A DNA stretch of 64,000 bases from Fodinibacter sp963695175 (GTDB lineage Bacteria; Actinomycetota; Actinomycetes; Actinomycetales; Dermatophilaceae): positions 1,302,001 through 1,366,000 of the forward strand of contig CAVOGG010000004.1 of the NCBI GenBank assembly GCA_963695175.1, given 5' to 3'. The notes beneath the pieces were generated by a model. The model searched no databases, was not told the DNA's origin, and worked only from the letters and a program-made list of their open reading frames with translations. The first letter of the stretch is position 1; each line of letters starts with the position of its first letter. This document shows, in pieces, positions 1 through 7,673 of the stretch. Both the position numbers and the translations under genes were made by a program.

Positions 1-1
1 G

Positions 2-1600
2 ATCATGGGGTCCGAGGGCTACCTGATCAACCAGTTCCTCGCCCCGCGCACCAACAAGCGGATCGACGCGTGGGGCGGCAGCCCGACCAAGCGGCGCCGG
101 TTCGCCGTCGAGACCGTGCGCGCCGTGCGCGAGGCCGTCGGGAGCGACTTCATCGTCATCTACCGCATCTCGGTGCTCGACCTCGTCGACGAGGGCCAGA
201 CCTGGGACGAGGTGACCGCGCTCGCCACTGAGGTCGAGCACGCCGGGGCCAGCATGCTCAACCTGGGCATCGGCTGGCACGAGGCCCGGGTGCCGACCAT
301 CGTCACCTCGGTGCCTCGCGCCGCGTTCACGTCGTACGCCGCGCGGCTCAAGGAACACGTGTCGGTGCCCGTCGTCGCCACGAACCGGATCAACATGCCC
401 GAGGTTGCCGAGTCGGTGCTCGCCGGTGGGGCCGACCTCGTCTCACTGGCCCGGCCGTTCCTCGCCGACCCCGAGTGGGTGCGCAAGGCCGCCGAGTCGC
501 GCACCGACGAGATCAACACGTGCATCGCCTGCAACCAGGCGTGCCTGGACCACACCTTCGTCAAGAAGCGCGCCACCTGCCTGGTCAACCCGCGAGCCGC
601 GCACGAGACCGAGCTGGTGATCGGCCCGACCCGCACCGTCAAGAAGGTCGCCGTCGTGGGTGCCGGCCCGGCCGGCCTCGCCGCCGCGACGACGCTGGCC
701 GACCGCGGCCACGAGGTCGAGCTGTTCGAGGCCCGCGACCACGTGGGCGGGCAGTTCGACATCGCGATGCGCATTCCGGGCAAGGAGGAGTTCGCGGAGA
801 CGATCCGCTACTTCACCCGGCGCCTCGACCTGTCCGGGGTCAAGGTGCACCTCGGCCGCCGGGTCGACGCCGACGAGCTCGTCGACGCCGGCTTCACCGA
901 GGTCGTCGTCGCCACCGGCGTCGTGCCGCGGATGCCGGCCATCCCCGGCATCGAGCACCCGATGGTCATGACCTATGCCGAGCTGGTCCGCGGCGAGCGC
1001 ACCGCCGGTGCCCGGGTGGCCGTCGTCGGCGCCGGCGGCATCGGTGTCGATGTCAGCGAGTTCCTCACCAGCGAGCACTCCGCCACCCTCGACGTCGACG
1101 CGTGGAAGGCCGAGTGGGGCGTCGGTGACCCGGCGCAGACGCGTGGCGGGCTGGCCCGGCCGCGGCCCGAGCCGAGCCCGCGCCAGGTGGTGCTGCTGCA
1201 GCGCAAGTCGAGCTCGATCGGCAAGGGGCTGGGCAAGACCTCGGGCTGGGTGCACCGGGCCGCGCTCCGGGCCAAGGGTGTCGAGCAGGTGACCGGTGTC
1301 GTGTCGTACGACCGGATCGACGACGAGGGCCTGCACGTGACCGTCGCCCTCGAGCACACCAAGGGCGACGGCCCGCGCCAGGGCAAGGGCCAGGGCGCCG
1401 ACGGGTCCGCCACCGAGCAGCGCACGTTCGCCGTCGACAGCGTGGTGGTGTGCGCCGGCCAGGAGTCGGTGCGCACCGTCGCCGACGCCCTGAAGGAGCG
1501 GGGCCTGACCGTGCACGTCATCGGCGGGGCCGAGGTCGCCGCGGAGCTCGACGCCAAGCACGCCATTCGCCAGGGCACCGAGGTCGCCACCCGCATCTGA
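2..1600 (+). CDS. fadH: 2,4-dienoyl-CoA reductase (NADPH), 5' end missing
   Basis: This is the C-terminal part of an NADPH-dependent 2,4-dienoyl-CoA reductase, which removes double bonds during beta-oxidation of unsaturated fatty acids. The reading frame is open from base 2, so the true start lies outside the window. About 532 residues of a family of roughly 670 remain. The visible part begins inside the Old-Yellow-Enzyme-type FMN barrel (GSEGYLINQF, then PFLADPEWV). The 4Fe-4S cysteines follow in CIACNQACLDH and ATCLVNP, then an FAD Rossmann motif (VAVVGAGPAGLAAA) near residue 215 and a second nucleotide-binding motif (VAVVGAGGIGVD) near residue 335. All cofactor modules expected after the truncation are present and the frame is intact. 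The family assignment is firm; substrate preference within the dienoyl-CoA/enoate reductase group is inferred. Confidence 0.9.
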   Translation: MMGSEGYLINQFLAPRTNKRIDAWGGSPTKRRRFAVETVRAVREAVGSDFIVIYRISVLDLVDEGQTWDEVTALATEVEHAGASMLNLGIGWHEARVPTIVTSVPRAAFTSYAARLKEHVSVPVVATNRINMPEVAESVLAGGADLVSLARPFLADPEWVRKAAESRTDEINTCIACNQACLDHTFVKKRATCLVNPRAAHETELVIGPTRTVKKVAVVGAGPAGLAAATTLADRGHEVELFEARDHVGGQFDIAMRIPGKEEFAETIRYFTRRLDLSGVKVHLGRRVDADELVDAGFTEVVVATGVVPRMPAIPGIEHPMVMTYAELVRGERTAGARVAVVGAGGIGVDVSEFLTSEHSATLDVDAWKAEWGVGDPAQTRGGLARPRPEPSPRQVVLLQRKSSSIGKGLGKTSGWVHRAALRAKGVEQVTGVVSYDRIDDEGLHVTVALEHTKGDGPRQGKGQGADGSATEQRTFAVDSVVVCAGQESVRTVADALKERGLTVHVIGGAEVAAELDAKHAIRQGTEVATRI

Positions 1601-1640
1601 CGACCTGGCCAAGGGGGCGCTGCATCCCCGACTGCCCCCC

Positions 1641-1874
1641 GCATCGACCTCGTGCGACTTACCGGCGGCGCGGTACGCGGCCCTGGTCGCGGCGATCCTC
1701 GCGGCCAACTGGGCGCTGATGCACACCCTCGTCGTGGCCCTGGGCGCCGGGCTCCTGCTCGCGAAGCTCGTCACCGAGGGGCTGCTGCTGTTCGTCTCGT
1801 ACGCCGTGCAGCACCGGTTCGTCTTCGCTCGCCGGCTCGGAATCGCCGACCGGACGCCACGTCGGATGCCGTGA
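1641..1874 (+). pseudogene. GtrA-like membrane protein remnant (C-terminal part only)
   Basis: In the gap after fadH, frame 3 encodes about 77 residues that resemble the last two membrane helices of GtrA-family proteins, which are small four-helix proteins linked to polyprenyl-linked sugar flipping. Visible pieces are YAALVAAILAANWAL, then LLAKLVTEGLLLFVSYAVQ, then HRFVFARR, which matches the typical end of the family (a phenylalanine/valine helix followed by RRFVF). The first half of a normal 130-170 residue GtrA protein is absent and no start codon with a ribosome site is visible. It ends at TGA 1872-1874. I read it as a decayed gene or a leftover of a deletion. The alternative, a very short functional protein starting at ATG 1719, seems less likely. 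Confidence 0.55.
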
Positions 1875-1945
1875 CGGCGGCATCCGCGGGCGCGCCCGTC
1901 TCCCGGCAGGCGACCGACGCGTGACAGACCCGGCGGCACGCGCAC

Positions 1946-2542
1946 TCAGGCGGAGTCGATGACCTCGAACGCCTCGTCGAGCCGGTCGCGCAGGGACCCC
2001 TCGAACCCGCTCGCGACGTGCGCCCCGACGGCGGTCCGCACCGCGGCCATGGCCACCCGGGCCCCCAGCGCCGGCCGGAGGTCCCGGGCCGGGTCGGTGC
2101 CGGTGCGCCGGTAGGCCGCGTCGACGACCGCGCTCTCCAACCGGTCGTTGGCGCCGGCGAGACGCGCCGCGAGCGCGGGCTCACGGGCCGCCAGGCGTCG
2201 GCGCATCCGCCAGAGCTCTTCGTCGGCCTCGAGGGCCGCGAGGTGGTCGACGAACGCGTTCCGCACCGCGGTGAGGGCGCTCTCGCCGGCCGGGCGGGCC
2301 ACCACCGCGGCGGCGAGGCGCTCGATGGTCGTGGGGTCGGCCCCGACGAAGGCGTCCTCCTTCGTCGCGAAGTAGTTGAAGAACGTGCGCGCAGAGACCT
2401 CGGCGGCGGCCGCGATGCCCTCAACGGTCACGTGGTCGACGCCGTGCTCCAGGGCCAGGGCGACGGCTTCGCGGTGGATCCGGGCCCGGGTGGCGAGCTT
2501 CTTGCGGTCGCGCAGACCGGGCGCGTCGGCGACGGTGCTCAT
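1946..2542 (-). CDS. TetR-family transcriptional regulator
   Basis: A 198-residue one-domain repressor of the TetR family. The N-terminal helix-turn-helix is clear: ATRARIHREAVALALEHG followed by TVEGIAAAAEVSARTFFNYF (residues about 18-60), with the family's typical FFNYFATKEDAF end of the DNA-binding domain. The C-terminal half is the variable ligand-binding domain and does not show which ligand is sensed. The gene is divergent from a marR-MFS pair across 61 bp, so the likely target is that shared region and possibly its own promoter. The ATG start lies 6 nt downstream of CATACT (minus strand), so the transcript may be leaderless. The family is certain; the efflux-control role is inferred from position. 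Confidence 0.9.
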   Translation of the reverse strand: MSTVADAPGLRDRKKLATRARIHREAVALALEHGVDHVTVEGIAAAAEVSARTFFNYFATKEDAFVGADPTTIERLAAAVVARPAGESALTAVRNAFVDHLAALEADEELWRMRRRLAAREPALAARLAGANDRLESAVVDAAYRRTGTDPARDLRPALGARVAMAAVRTAVGAHVASGFEGSLRDRLDEAFEVIDSA

Positions 2543-2562
2543 GGTTCAAGTATGCACGATCC

Positions 2563-2609
2563 GCAAATTTGCAGAGACTGCAATAAGAACATATGCTTGC
2601 ACCATGCAA
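2563..2609. promoter_or_regulatory. Divergent operator/promoter region between tetR and marR
   Basis: Unusually AT-rich for this window. Three perfect inverted repeats lie here: GCAAATTTGC (2563-2572), TTGCAGAGACTGCAA (2569-2583, 6-bp arms, 3-bp gap) and TTGCACCATGCAA (2597-2609, 5-bp arms), the last covering the marR start codon. A likely -10 box for marR, TATGCT, is at 2592-2597, six bases before ATG 2604. TTGC...GCAA arms fit MarR-type sites, so autoregulation is probable; which protein binds which palindrome is inference. Confidence 0.6.
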
Positions 2610-3056
2610 CTACCCGAGGACGCCCCGCTGAGCGACCACCTCGCCGTGCTCTTCGGGCAGATGTCCCGCGCGATCGCCCGTGATCGCGGGCCCCTGACCC
2701 CGTCGGAGTACGCGGTCGTCTCCCTGCTCGACCACGGCGGCCCGCGCCGGGTCTCCGACCTCGCCGGGGCCGACGGCAGCGACGCCTCGACGGTCAGCCG
2801 TCGGGTGGCTGCGCTCGCCGAGCGCGAGCTGCTCGTGCGCACCCCGGACCCCGTGGACGGCCGGGCCCACCGGATGGCCCTGACCGACCGGGGGCGGGCC
2901 GTGCTGCACGCGGAACGTCACCGCCGGGCCGACCTGGTCACCGACGCGCTCACCGGCTGGAGCGGCACCGACCGCGCCGACCTCACCCGACTTCTCATCC
3001 GGCTCAGCACCTCCCTCGGGGAGCGGGCCGTCACCGTCGAAAGGACCTCCGCATGA
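2604..3056 (+). CDS. MarR-family transcriptional regulator
   Basis: A 150-residue winged-helix regulator of the MarR family, which usually represses efflux or detoxification genes until a small aromatic or toxic ligand binds. The central winged helix is visible as LTPSEYAVVSLLDHGG, then RVSDLAGADGSDASTVSRRV (residues about 32-75) and the wing VRTPDPVDGRAHRMALTDRG. ATG 2604 was chosen because it follows a TATGCT box by 6 nt and matches the family's N-terminus; longer in-frame starts run back into the tetR gene. The 3' end overlaps the MFS gene start by 4 bp (ATGA), so the pair is one transcript and the MFS protein is the probable regulated target. Confidence 0.88.
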   Translation: MQLPEDAPLSDHLAVLFGQMSRAIARDRGPLTPSEYAVVSLLDHGGPRRVSDLAGADGSDASTVSRRVAALAERELLVRTPDPVDGRAHRMALTDRGRAVLHAERHRRADLVTDALTGWSGTDRADLTRLLIRLSTSLGERAVTVERTSA

Positions 3057-4762
3057 CCACCGCCACCCTCACCGAGGCGCCCCCGAGCGCCAAGGTCGAG
3101 CCCTACCGCCTGAGCCCGCAGGCCAAGCGGGTCTTCGTCGGGCTCATGCTCGGCATGCTCGTCGCCTCGATCAGCCAGACGATCGTCGGCCCCGCCATGC
3201 CGCGGATCGTCGCCGAGCTGGGTGGGATGGACCACTACAGCTGGGTGGCGACCGCCGCGATGCTGGTCTCGGCCATCACCGTGCCCATCGTGGGCAAGCT
3301 GTCCGACCTCTACGGACGCCGCGGCTTCTACCTCGCCGGCCTCGCCGTGTTCATGGTCGGGTCGATCGTCAGCGGGTTCGCCGGCAGCTTCTGGGTGCTC
3401 GTGCTCGGCCGCGCCATCCAGGGGCTGGGGATGGGCACGATCATGCCCCTGTCGCAGACGATCATCGGCGACATCATCCCGGCGCGACAGCGCGGGAAGT
3501 ACCAGGGCCTGATGGGTGCCGTCTTCGGCGTCACCTCCGTCGCCGGCCCGCTCGCGGGCGGCTTCATCACCGACCACTGGGGCTGGCGCTGGCTGTTCTT
3601 CGCGGCCGTCCCGATCGGGCTGGCCGCCACGGCCGTCGTCGCGCGCTTCCTCCACCTGCCGCACCAGCGGCGGGAGGCCAAGATCGACTACCTCGGCATC
3701 GCGACCCTGACCGTCTCGCTCGTCAGCCTGCTGCTGGCCACCTCGTTGGGCGGCACGAGCTACCCGTGGGGGTCGGCCACGATCCTGGGGCTCTACGCCG
3801 TCGGTGTCGTCGCCCTGGTCGCCTTCCTGGTCGTCGAGCGCCGCGCCGAGGAGCCGGTGATCCCCTTGCGCCTGTTCCGCTCGTCGGTCTTCTCGGCGAG
3901 CAACATCGCGAGCTTCGCGGTCGCCATGGTCATGTTCGGCTCGATCATCTACATCCCGGTCTACGCCCAGGGCGTGCTCGGGGTCGACGCCACGAACTCC
4001 GGCCTGATCCTGATGCCGCTCATGCTGGGGCTCGTCGTGATGGGCATCCTGTCCGGCCTGGTCATCACCCGCACCGGCCGCTACAAGGGGATCATGCTCT
4101 CCGGTGTCGCGATCATGGGTGCCGGCCTGTTCCTCCTCACCCGGCTCACCTGGACCTCGACCCAGACCCAGCTCACCGTGGCGATGATCGTGCTCGGTGT
4201 CGGCCTCGGCATGGCGATGCAGCAGTACACCCTCGTCGTGCAGAACGCCGTCGCTCGCGCCGACCTGGGCGTGGCCACCGCGTCGACCCAGTTCTTCCGC
4301 AACGTGGGTTCCACCGTGGGCATCGCCGTCTTCGGCACCGTCATGACGAGCGGGCTCGCCGCCGCGATCGCCGGCCACCTCCCGGCCGAGGTCGCGGCCC
4401 GGATGCCGGCGGGCTCCGCCGGCGCGGGTTCGGTGCTCGACCCCGCAGCGCTGGCCGCTCTCCCGCCGGTCGTGGCGGATGCCGTGCGCCAGGGCCTCGC
4501 CGACCAGCTGCACCTGGTGTTCCTCCTGGCCCTGCCCCTGGTGGCCGTCGTGTTCCTGGCGACCCTGGCCATCAAGCCGCTGCCCCTGCGCGAGACGGCC
4601 AACGCCTCGGTAGGCGCTCCCGAGGAGGCCGGGCACGAGCTGCTCGACGCCATGAGCCAGTCGGCCCCCGACGACACCGCCGGCGACACGCTGGCAGAGT
4701 CCGGCACGGCATCCGAGGACACGGCATCCGAGGACCGAGTGAGGAGCCGCGTCGGCGTGTGA
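3053..4762 (+). CDS. MFS multidrug exporter, DHA2 (EmrB/QacA) type
   Basis: A 569-residue inner-membrane proton-driven drug exporter. It shows about 14 hydrophobic segments from residue 25 to 510. Motif A is GKLSDLYGRRGFYLAG (about residue 82). A motif C-like stretch, GVTSVAGPLAGGFITDHWG, is followed by WRWLFFAAVPIG; both are typical of the DHA2 subfamily. The last 50 residues are a soluble acidic tail. The gene overlaps marR by 4 bp and is divergent from tetR, the arrangement of a regulated efflux cassette. The drug spectrum cannot be read from the sequence. A strong hairpin lies 32 bp after the stop. Confidence 0.9.
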   Translation: MTTATLTEAPPSAKVEPYRLSPQAKRVFVGLMLGMLVASISQTIVGPAMPRIVAELGGMDHYSWVATAAMLVSAITVPIVGKLSDLYGRRGFYLAGLAVFMVGSIVSGFAGSFWVLVLGRAIQGLGMGTIMPLSQTIIGDIIPARQRGKYQGLMGAVFGVTSVAGPLAGGFITDHWGWRWLFFAAVPIGLAATAVVARFLHLPHQRREAKIDYLGIATLTVSLVSLLLATSLGGTSYPWGSATILGLYAVGVVALVAFLVVERRAEEPVIPLRLFRSSVFSASNIASFAVAMVMFGSIIYIPVYAQGVLGVDATNSGLILMPLMLGLVVMGILSGLVITRTGRYKGIMLSGVAIMGAGLFLLTRLTWTSTQTQLTVAMIVLGVGLGMAMQQYTLVVQNAVARADLGVATASTQFFRNVGSTVGIAVFGTVMTSGLAAAIAGHLPAEVAARMPAGSAGAGSVLDPAALAALPPVVADAVRQGLADQLHLVFLLALPLVAVVFLATLAIKPLPLRETANASVGAPEEAGHELLDAMSQSAPDDTAGDTLAESGTASEDTASEDRVRSRVGV

Positions 4763-4793
4763 CGCCGCCGCCGGGTGCCACACCCGGACGCGA

Positions 4794-4827
4794 AGGACGC
4801 CGCACCGGTCATCCGGTGCGGCGTCCT
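4794..4827. terminator. Bidirectional hairpin terminator between MFS gene and msrA
   Basis: A perfect 15-bp stem (AGGACGCCGCACCGG and its complement) with a TCAT loop, placed between two convergent genes. It has no U-tract, as is usual in such GC-rich genomes, so termination is inferred from position and stem strength. Confidence 0.75.
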
Positions 4828-4852
4828 CGTCGGTTCGCTGGTGGGTCGTCGG

Positions 4853-5548
4853 TCAGGCGGGCGGCAGCACGTCGGTCTGGGCGGGCAGGTTCGCGACGCC
4901 GACCGGGCAGGTGAGCCCGTTGGGGCCGTGGTTGCAGTAGCCGTTGGGGTTCTTGTGCAGGTACTGCTGGTGGTAGTCCTCGGCGTAGTAGAACGGCCCC
5001 GCGTCGCTCGCCGACGCGAGGTCGGTGGTGATCTCGCCGCGGCCGGCCCCGGTGAGCACGTCCTGGAAGGTGGCTCGGGTGGTGCGTGCGGCGGCCTCCT
5101 GCGCGTCGGTGGTCCAGTAGATCGCCGAGCGGTAGGCGGTGCCGATGTCGTTGCCCTGCCGGTTGCGCGTGGTGGGGTCGTGGTTCTCCCAGAACGCCTT
5201 GAGCAGCAGCTCGGGGGAGGTGACCGACGGGTCGTACGCCACGAGCACCGCCTCGGCGTGGCCGGTGCGGCCGGTGCAGGTCTCCTCGTAGGTCGGGTTG
5301 GCCGTGTAGCCACCCATGTAGCCGGCCGCCGTCGTCACGACGCCGGGCAGCTTCCAGAAGATCCGCTCGACGCCCCAGAAGCAGCCCATCGCGACGTAGA
5401 GCACCTCGGTGCCCTCGGGCCAGGGCCCCTCGAGCGGCGTGCCGAGCACCTCGTGGGTGGTCGGGACGACGAACAGCCGGCGGTCGCGACCCGGCAGGGC
5501 GTCGTCGGGGGTGGGCAAGGTGGTCTTGACGCGGGATCCGAAGAGCAT
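4853..5548 (-). CDS. msrA: Peptide-methionine (S)-S-oxide reductase
   Basis: MsrA reduces methionine-S-sulfoxide in oxidised proteins and free methionine. The catalytic motif is AMGCFWGVERIFW with the nucleophilic cysteine near residue 57 of the chosen form. Family blocks follow: GYMGGYTANPTYEETC, TGHAEAVLVAYDP, FWENHDPTTRNRQGNDIGTAY, and YYAEDYHQQYLHKNPNGYC near the C-terminus, which carries a further cysteine pair (GYCNH and LTCPVG). I chose ATG 5548 (MLFGSRVKTTLP...) because family members commonly begin close to this motif; the frame is open to ATG 5581, which would add 11 residues. Neither start has a clear ribosome site. The gene is convergent with the MFS gene and stands alone. Confidence 0.92.
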   Translation of the reverse strand: MLFGSRVKTTLPTPDDALPGRDRRLFVVPTTHEVLGTPLEGPWPEGTEVLYVAMGCFWGVERIFWKLPGVVTTAAGYMGGYTANPTYEETCTGRTGHAEAVLVAYDPSVTSPELLLKAFWENHDPTTRNRQGNDIGTAYRSAIYWTTDAQEAAARTTRATFQDVLTGAGRGEITTDLASASDAGPFYYAEDYHQQYLHKNPNGYCNHGPNGLTCPVGVANLPAQTDVLPPA

Positions 5549-5737
5549 GTCAAGCGCAACACGCGAGGCGCGCCACGTCATCCCGGGTCCGGCCGTTGGT
5601 CCGACCAGGGTCGGCCGAACGGCCAGACAGGTAAAGACAAAGGTGTGACTTCGTAAAGAAACGGTAAAGGTGCCTGCTCAGGCGTCCCTAGGGTGCACAA
5701 AAGCCAGGTCAGACCGGACCATCGATGGGGAGCTCCA

Positions 5738-6331
5738 ATGCCCGATGCACTCGTCTCACGTCGCATCGTCGCCGCCGGCGCGGCGTGGACCGTGCCCGTG
5801 ATCCTCGTGGGCCAGCCGGCAGCCGCCGAGGCCTGCTCGGCGTCGCACCAGGTGCCGTTCGTGCCGGACGCGGGCGTCATCAGCTCCACGGCGAACAAGC
5901 CGGAGAACGGCCACACGATCGGCACCTTCACCTGGACGGTCTGCAACAAGGGCAAGAACACCATCCCGGCGAACACCACGCTCACGGCGACCTTCACCGC
6001 CGACAAGGCGCCGGGTAGCGGGTCGAAGAGCATCGAGCTCAGCCCGAGGGCCGCCAGCGACTTCACTGTGTCCCCCGACACCGTGCGCACGCTCAACCCG
6101 GACGGGGGGTCGAAGGGCGAGGCCACCGTCACCATGACGCTCAGCCTGAAGGCACCGCTCGTGACGGGCGCGTGCGCCACCCAGGTCTGGGACGTCGACA
6201 GTGACACCGGTGTGGGTGCCACCAAGCTGCGGATGACCGTCGCCCTGGCCGCCTACGGCAACGGCACGTGCGGAGTCACCGGCGAGGGCGGCACCACCAG
6301 CGCGACAGCGATCTGGGGCGCGGGGGCCTGA
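5738..6331 (+). CDS. Secreted protein with twin-arginine-like signal, function unknown
   Basis: A 197-residue exported protein that I do not recognise. It begins with SRRIVAAGAAWTVPVILVG and a likely AEA cleavage site near residue 29, resembling a twin-arginine (Tat) signal peptide. The mature part is Thr/Ser/Gly-rich with alternating hydrophobic strands (TIGTFTWTVCNKGKNTIPAN, TLTATFTADKAPG, GEATVTMTLSLKAP) and four spaced cysteines (EACSAS, TVCNKG, GACATQ, GTCGVT), consistent with an extracellular beta-sandwich held by disulfides. ATG 5738 was chosen for the GGGAG about 6 bp upstream; an in-frame start at 5693 would add 15 residues in front of the signal. It is monocistronic, with a hairpin directly downstream. 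Confidence 0.6.
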   Translation: MPDALVSRRIVAAGAAWTVPVILVGQPAAAEACSASHQVPFVPDAGVISSTANKPENGHTIGTFTWTVCNKGKNTIPANTTLTATFTADKAPGSGSKSIELSPRAASDFTVSPDTVRTLNPDGGSKGEATVTMTLSLKAPLVTGACATQVWDVDSDTGVGATKLRMTVALAAYGNGTCGVTGEGGTTSATAIWGAGA

Positions 6332-6351
6332 CCCCCTGACAGACACCTCAT

Positions 6352-6390
6352 CACCCATCCTGACCGGGCCGGGGTCGGCCAGGATGGGTG
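6352..6390 (+). terminator. Hairpin terminator after the secreted protein gene
   Basis: CACCCATCCTGACC pairs with GGCCAGGATGGGTG with one mismatch, separated by a short G-rich loop, 20 bp after the stop codon. No U-tract follows. Confidence 0.6.
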
Positions 6391-6475
6391 GCGAGGACCG
6401 TGGCCGCTCGGGGCGTGCCCGTCGGCCCGAGCCCGTCGGAGCACAGGGCCGTCGGCCGCGGCGTACGGCCCGGCA

Positions 6476-6481
6476 TACGCT
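6476..6481 (+). promoter_or_regulatory. -10 box (TACGCT) of leaderless metB
   Basis: TACGCT ends six bases before ATG 6488, so transcription probably starts at or next to the start codon. No ribosome site precedes the gene. Confidence 0.5.
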
Positions 6482-6487
6482 GTCGCC

Positions 6488-7666
6488 ATGACTCTCGACC
6501 ACCTCGGCTTCTCCTCGCGCGCCATCCATGCCGGGCAGGAACCGGACCCCACCACCGGCGCGGTCGTCCCCCCGATCCACCAGGTGAGCACCTACAAGCA
6601 GGACGGCATCGGCGGCCTGCGCGGCGGCTACGAGTACTCCCGGTCGGCCAACCCGACCCGCACCGCGCTCGAGGAGTGCATCGCCGCCCTCGAGGGTGGT
6701 GAGCGCGGGTTCGCGTTCGCCAGCGGCCTGGCCGGCGAGGACACCGTGCTGCGCGCCCTGCTCGCCCCGGGCGACCACGTCGTCGTGCCGTCCGACGCCT
6801 ACGGGGGCACCTACCGCCTGTTCAACACGGTCGCGAAGCCGTGGGGGGTCGAGCACTCGATCGCCACGGTCGCCGACGTCGAGTCGGTGCGCGCGGCACT
6901 GCGCCCCGGGACGCGGATGGTGTGGCTCGAGACCCCGACCAACCCCCTCCTCGGCATCGCCGACATCGAGGCCATCGCCGCGCTCACCCACGAGGCCGGC
7001 GCCCTGCTCGTGGTCGACAACACGTTCGCGTCGCCCTACCTGCAGCAGCCCATCGCGCTCGGCGCCGACGTCGTCGTGCACTCGACCACGAAGTACGCGG
7101 GCGGCCACAGCGACGTCATCGGCGGTGCCGTGGTCGTCGCCGCCGGCGCCACCACCCGCGATGGTGAGTCGGTCTCGGACCGCATCGCCTTCCACCAGAA
7201 CGCGATGGGTGCCGTGGCGGGCCCGTTCGACGCGTGGCTCGTGCTGCGTGGCCTGAAGACGCTCGCGGTGCGCATGGAGCGGCACTGCGACAACGCCGAG
7301 GCCGTCGTCGACTTCCTGCTGGCGCACCCCGGGGTCACCGCGGTGCACTACCCGGGCCTGCCCGACCACCCGAACCACGACGTCGCCGCGCGCCAGATGA
7401 AGCGCTTCGGCGGCATGGTCGCCTTCCGGGTCAAGGGTGGCGAGGACGTCGCGACGAAGGTCTGCGCCGAGACCCAGCTGTGGATCCTCGGGGAGTCGCT
7501 CGGTGGCGTCGAGTCGCTCATCGAGCACCCCGGGCGGATGACGCACGCGTCGGTCGCCGGTACCGAGCTCGAGGTGCCCGCCGACCTGATCCGCCTGTCC
7601 GTCGGCATCGAGGACGCCGAGGACCTCGTCGCCGACCTCGGCCAGGCGCTCGACCGGCTCACCTGA
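6488..7666 (+). CDS. metB: Cystathionine gamma-synthase
   Basis: A 392-residue pyridoxal-phosphate enzyme of the Cys/Met metabolism family. It joins an activated homoserine to cysteine, giving cystathionine on the way to methionine. Family blocks are visible in order: FSSRAIHAGQEPDPTTGAVV (residues 8-27), YEYSRSANPTRTALE (about 56-70), FASGLAGEDTVLRALLAPGD, LETPTNPLLGI, VVDNTFASPYLQQP, and HSTTKYAGGHSDVIGG, where the lysine binds PLP (about residue 205). The substrate-selective part cannot separate it fully from cystathionine gamma-lyase or O-acetylhomoserine sulfhydrylase, but length and motif wording favour MetB. The start is ATG 6488. A mutL-like gene begins 7 bp after the stop, so the two are probably cotranscribed. 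Confidence 0.88.
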   Translation: MTLDHLGFSSRAIHAGQEPDPTTGAVVPPIHQVSTYKQDGIGGLRGGYEYSRSANPTRTALEECIAALEGGERGFAFASGLAGEDTVLRALLAPGDHVVVPSDAYGGTYRLFNTVAKPWGVEHSIATVADVESVRAALRPGTRMVWLETPTNPLLGIADIEAIAALTHEAGALLVVDNTFASPYLQQPIALGADVVVHSTTKYAGGHSDVIGGAVVVAAGATTRDGESVSDRIAFHQNAMGAVAGPFDAWLVLRGLKTLAVRMERHCDNAEAVVDFLLAHPGVTAVHYPGLPDHPNHDVAARQMKRFGGMVAFRVKGGEDVATKVCAETQLWILGESLGGVESLIEHPGRMTHASVAGTELEVPADLIRLSVGIEDAEDLVADLGQALDRLT

Positions 7667-7673
7667 CACGGCC

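Noticed and set aside
1652..1924. An Arg/Gly-rich open frame after fadH
   Set aside because: It is out of frame with the recognisable GtrA-like helices and has no domain or ribosome site.
2918..4783. Long antisense open frames opposite the MFS, glmS and guaB genes
   Set aside because: They are His/Asp/Gly/Arg-rich shadow translations typical of high-GC DNA opposite real genes, with no domain content.
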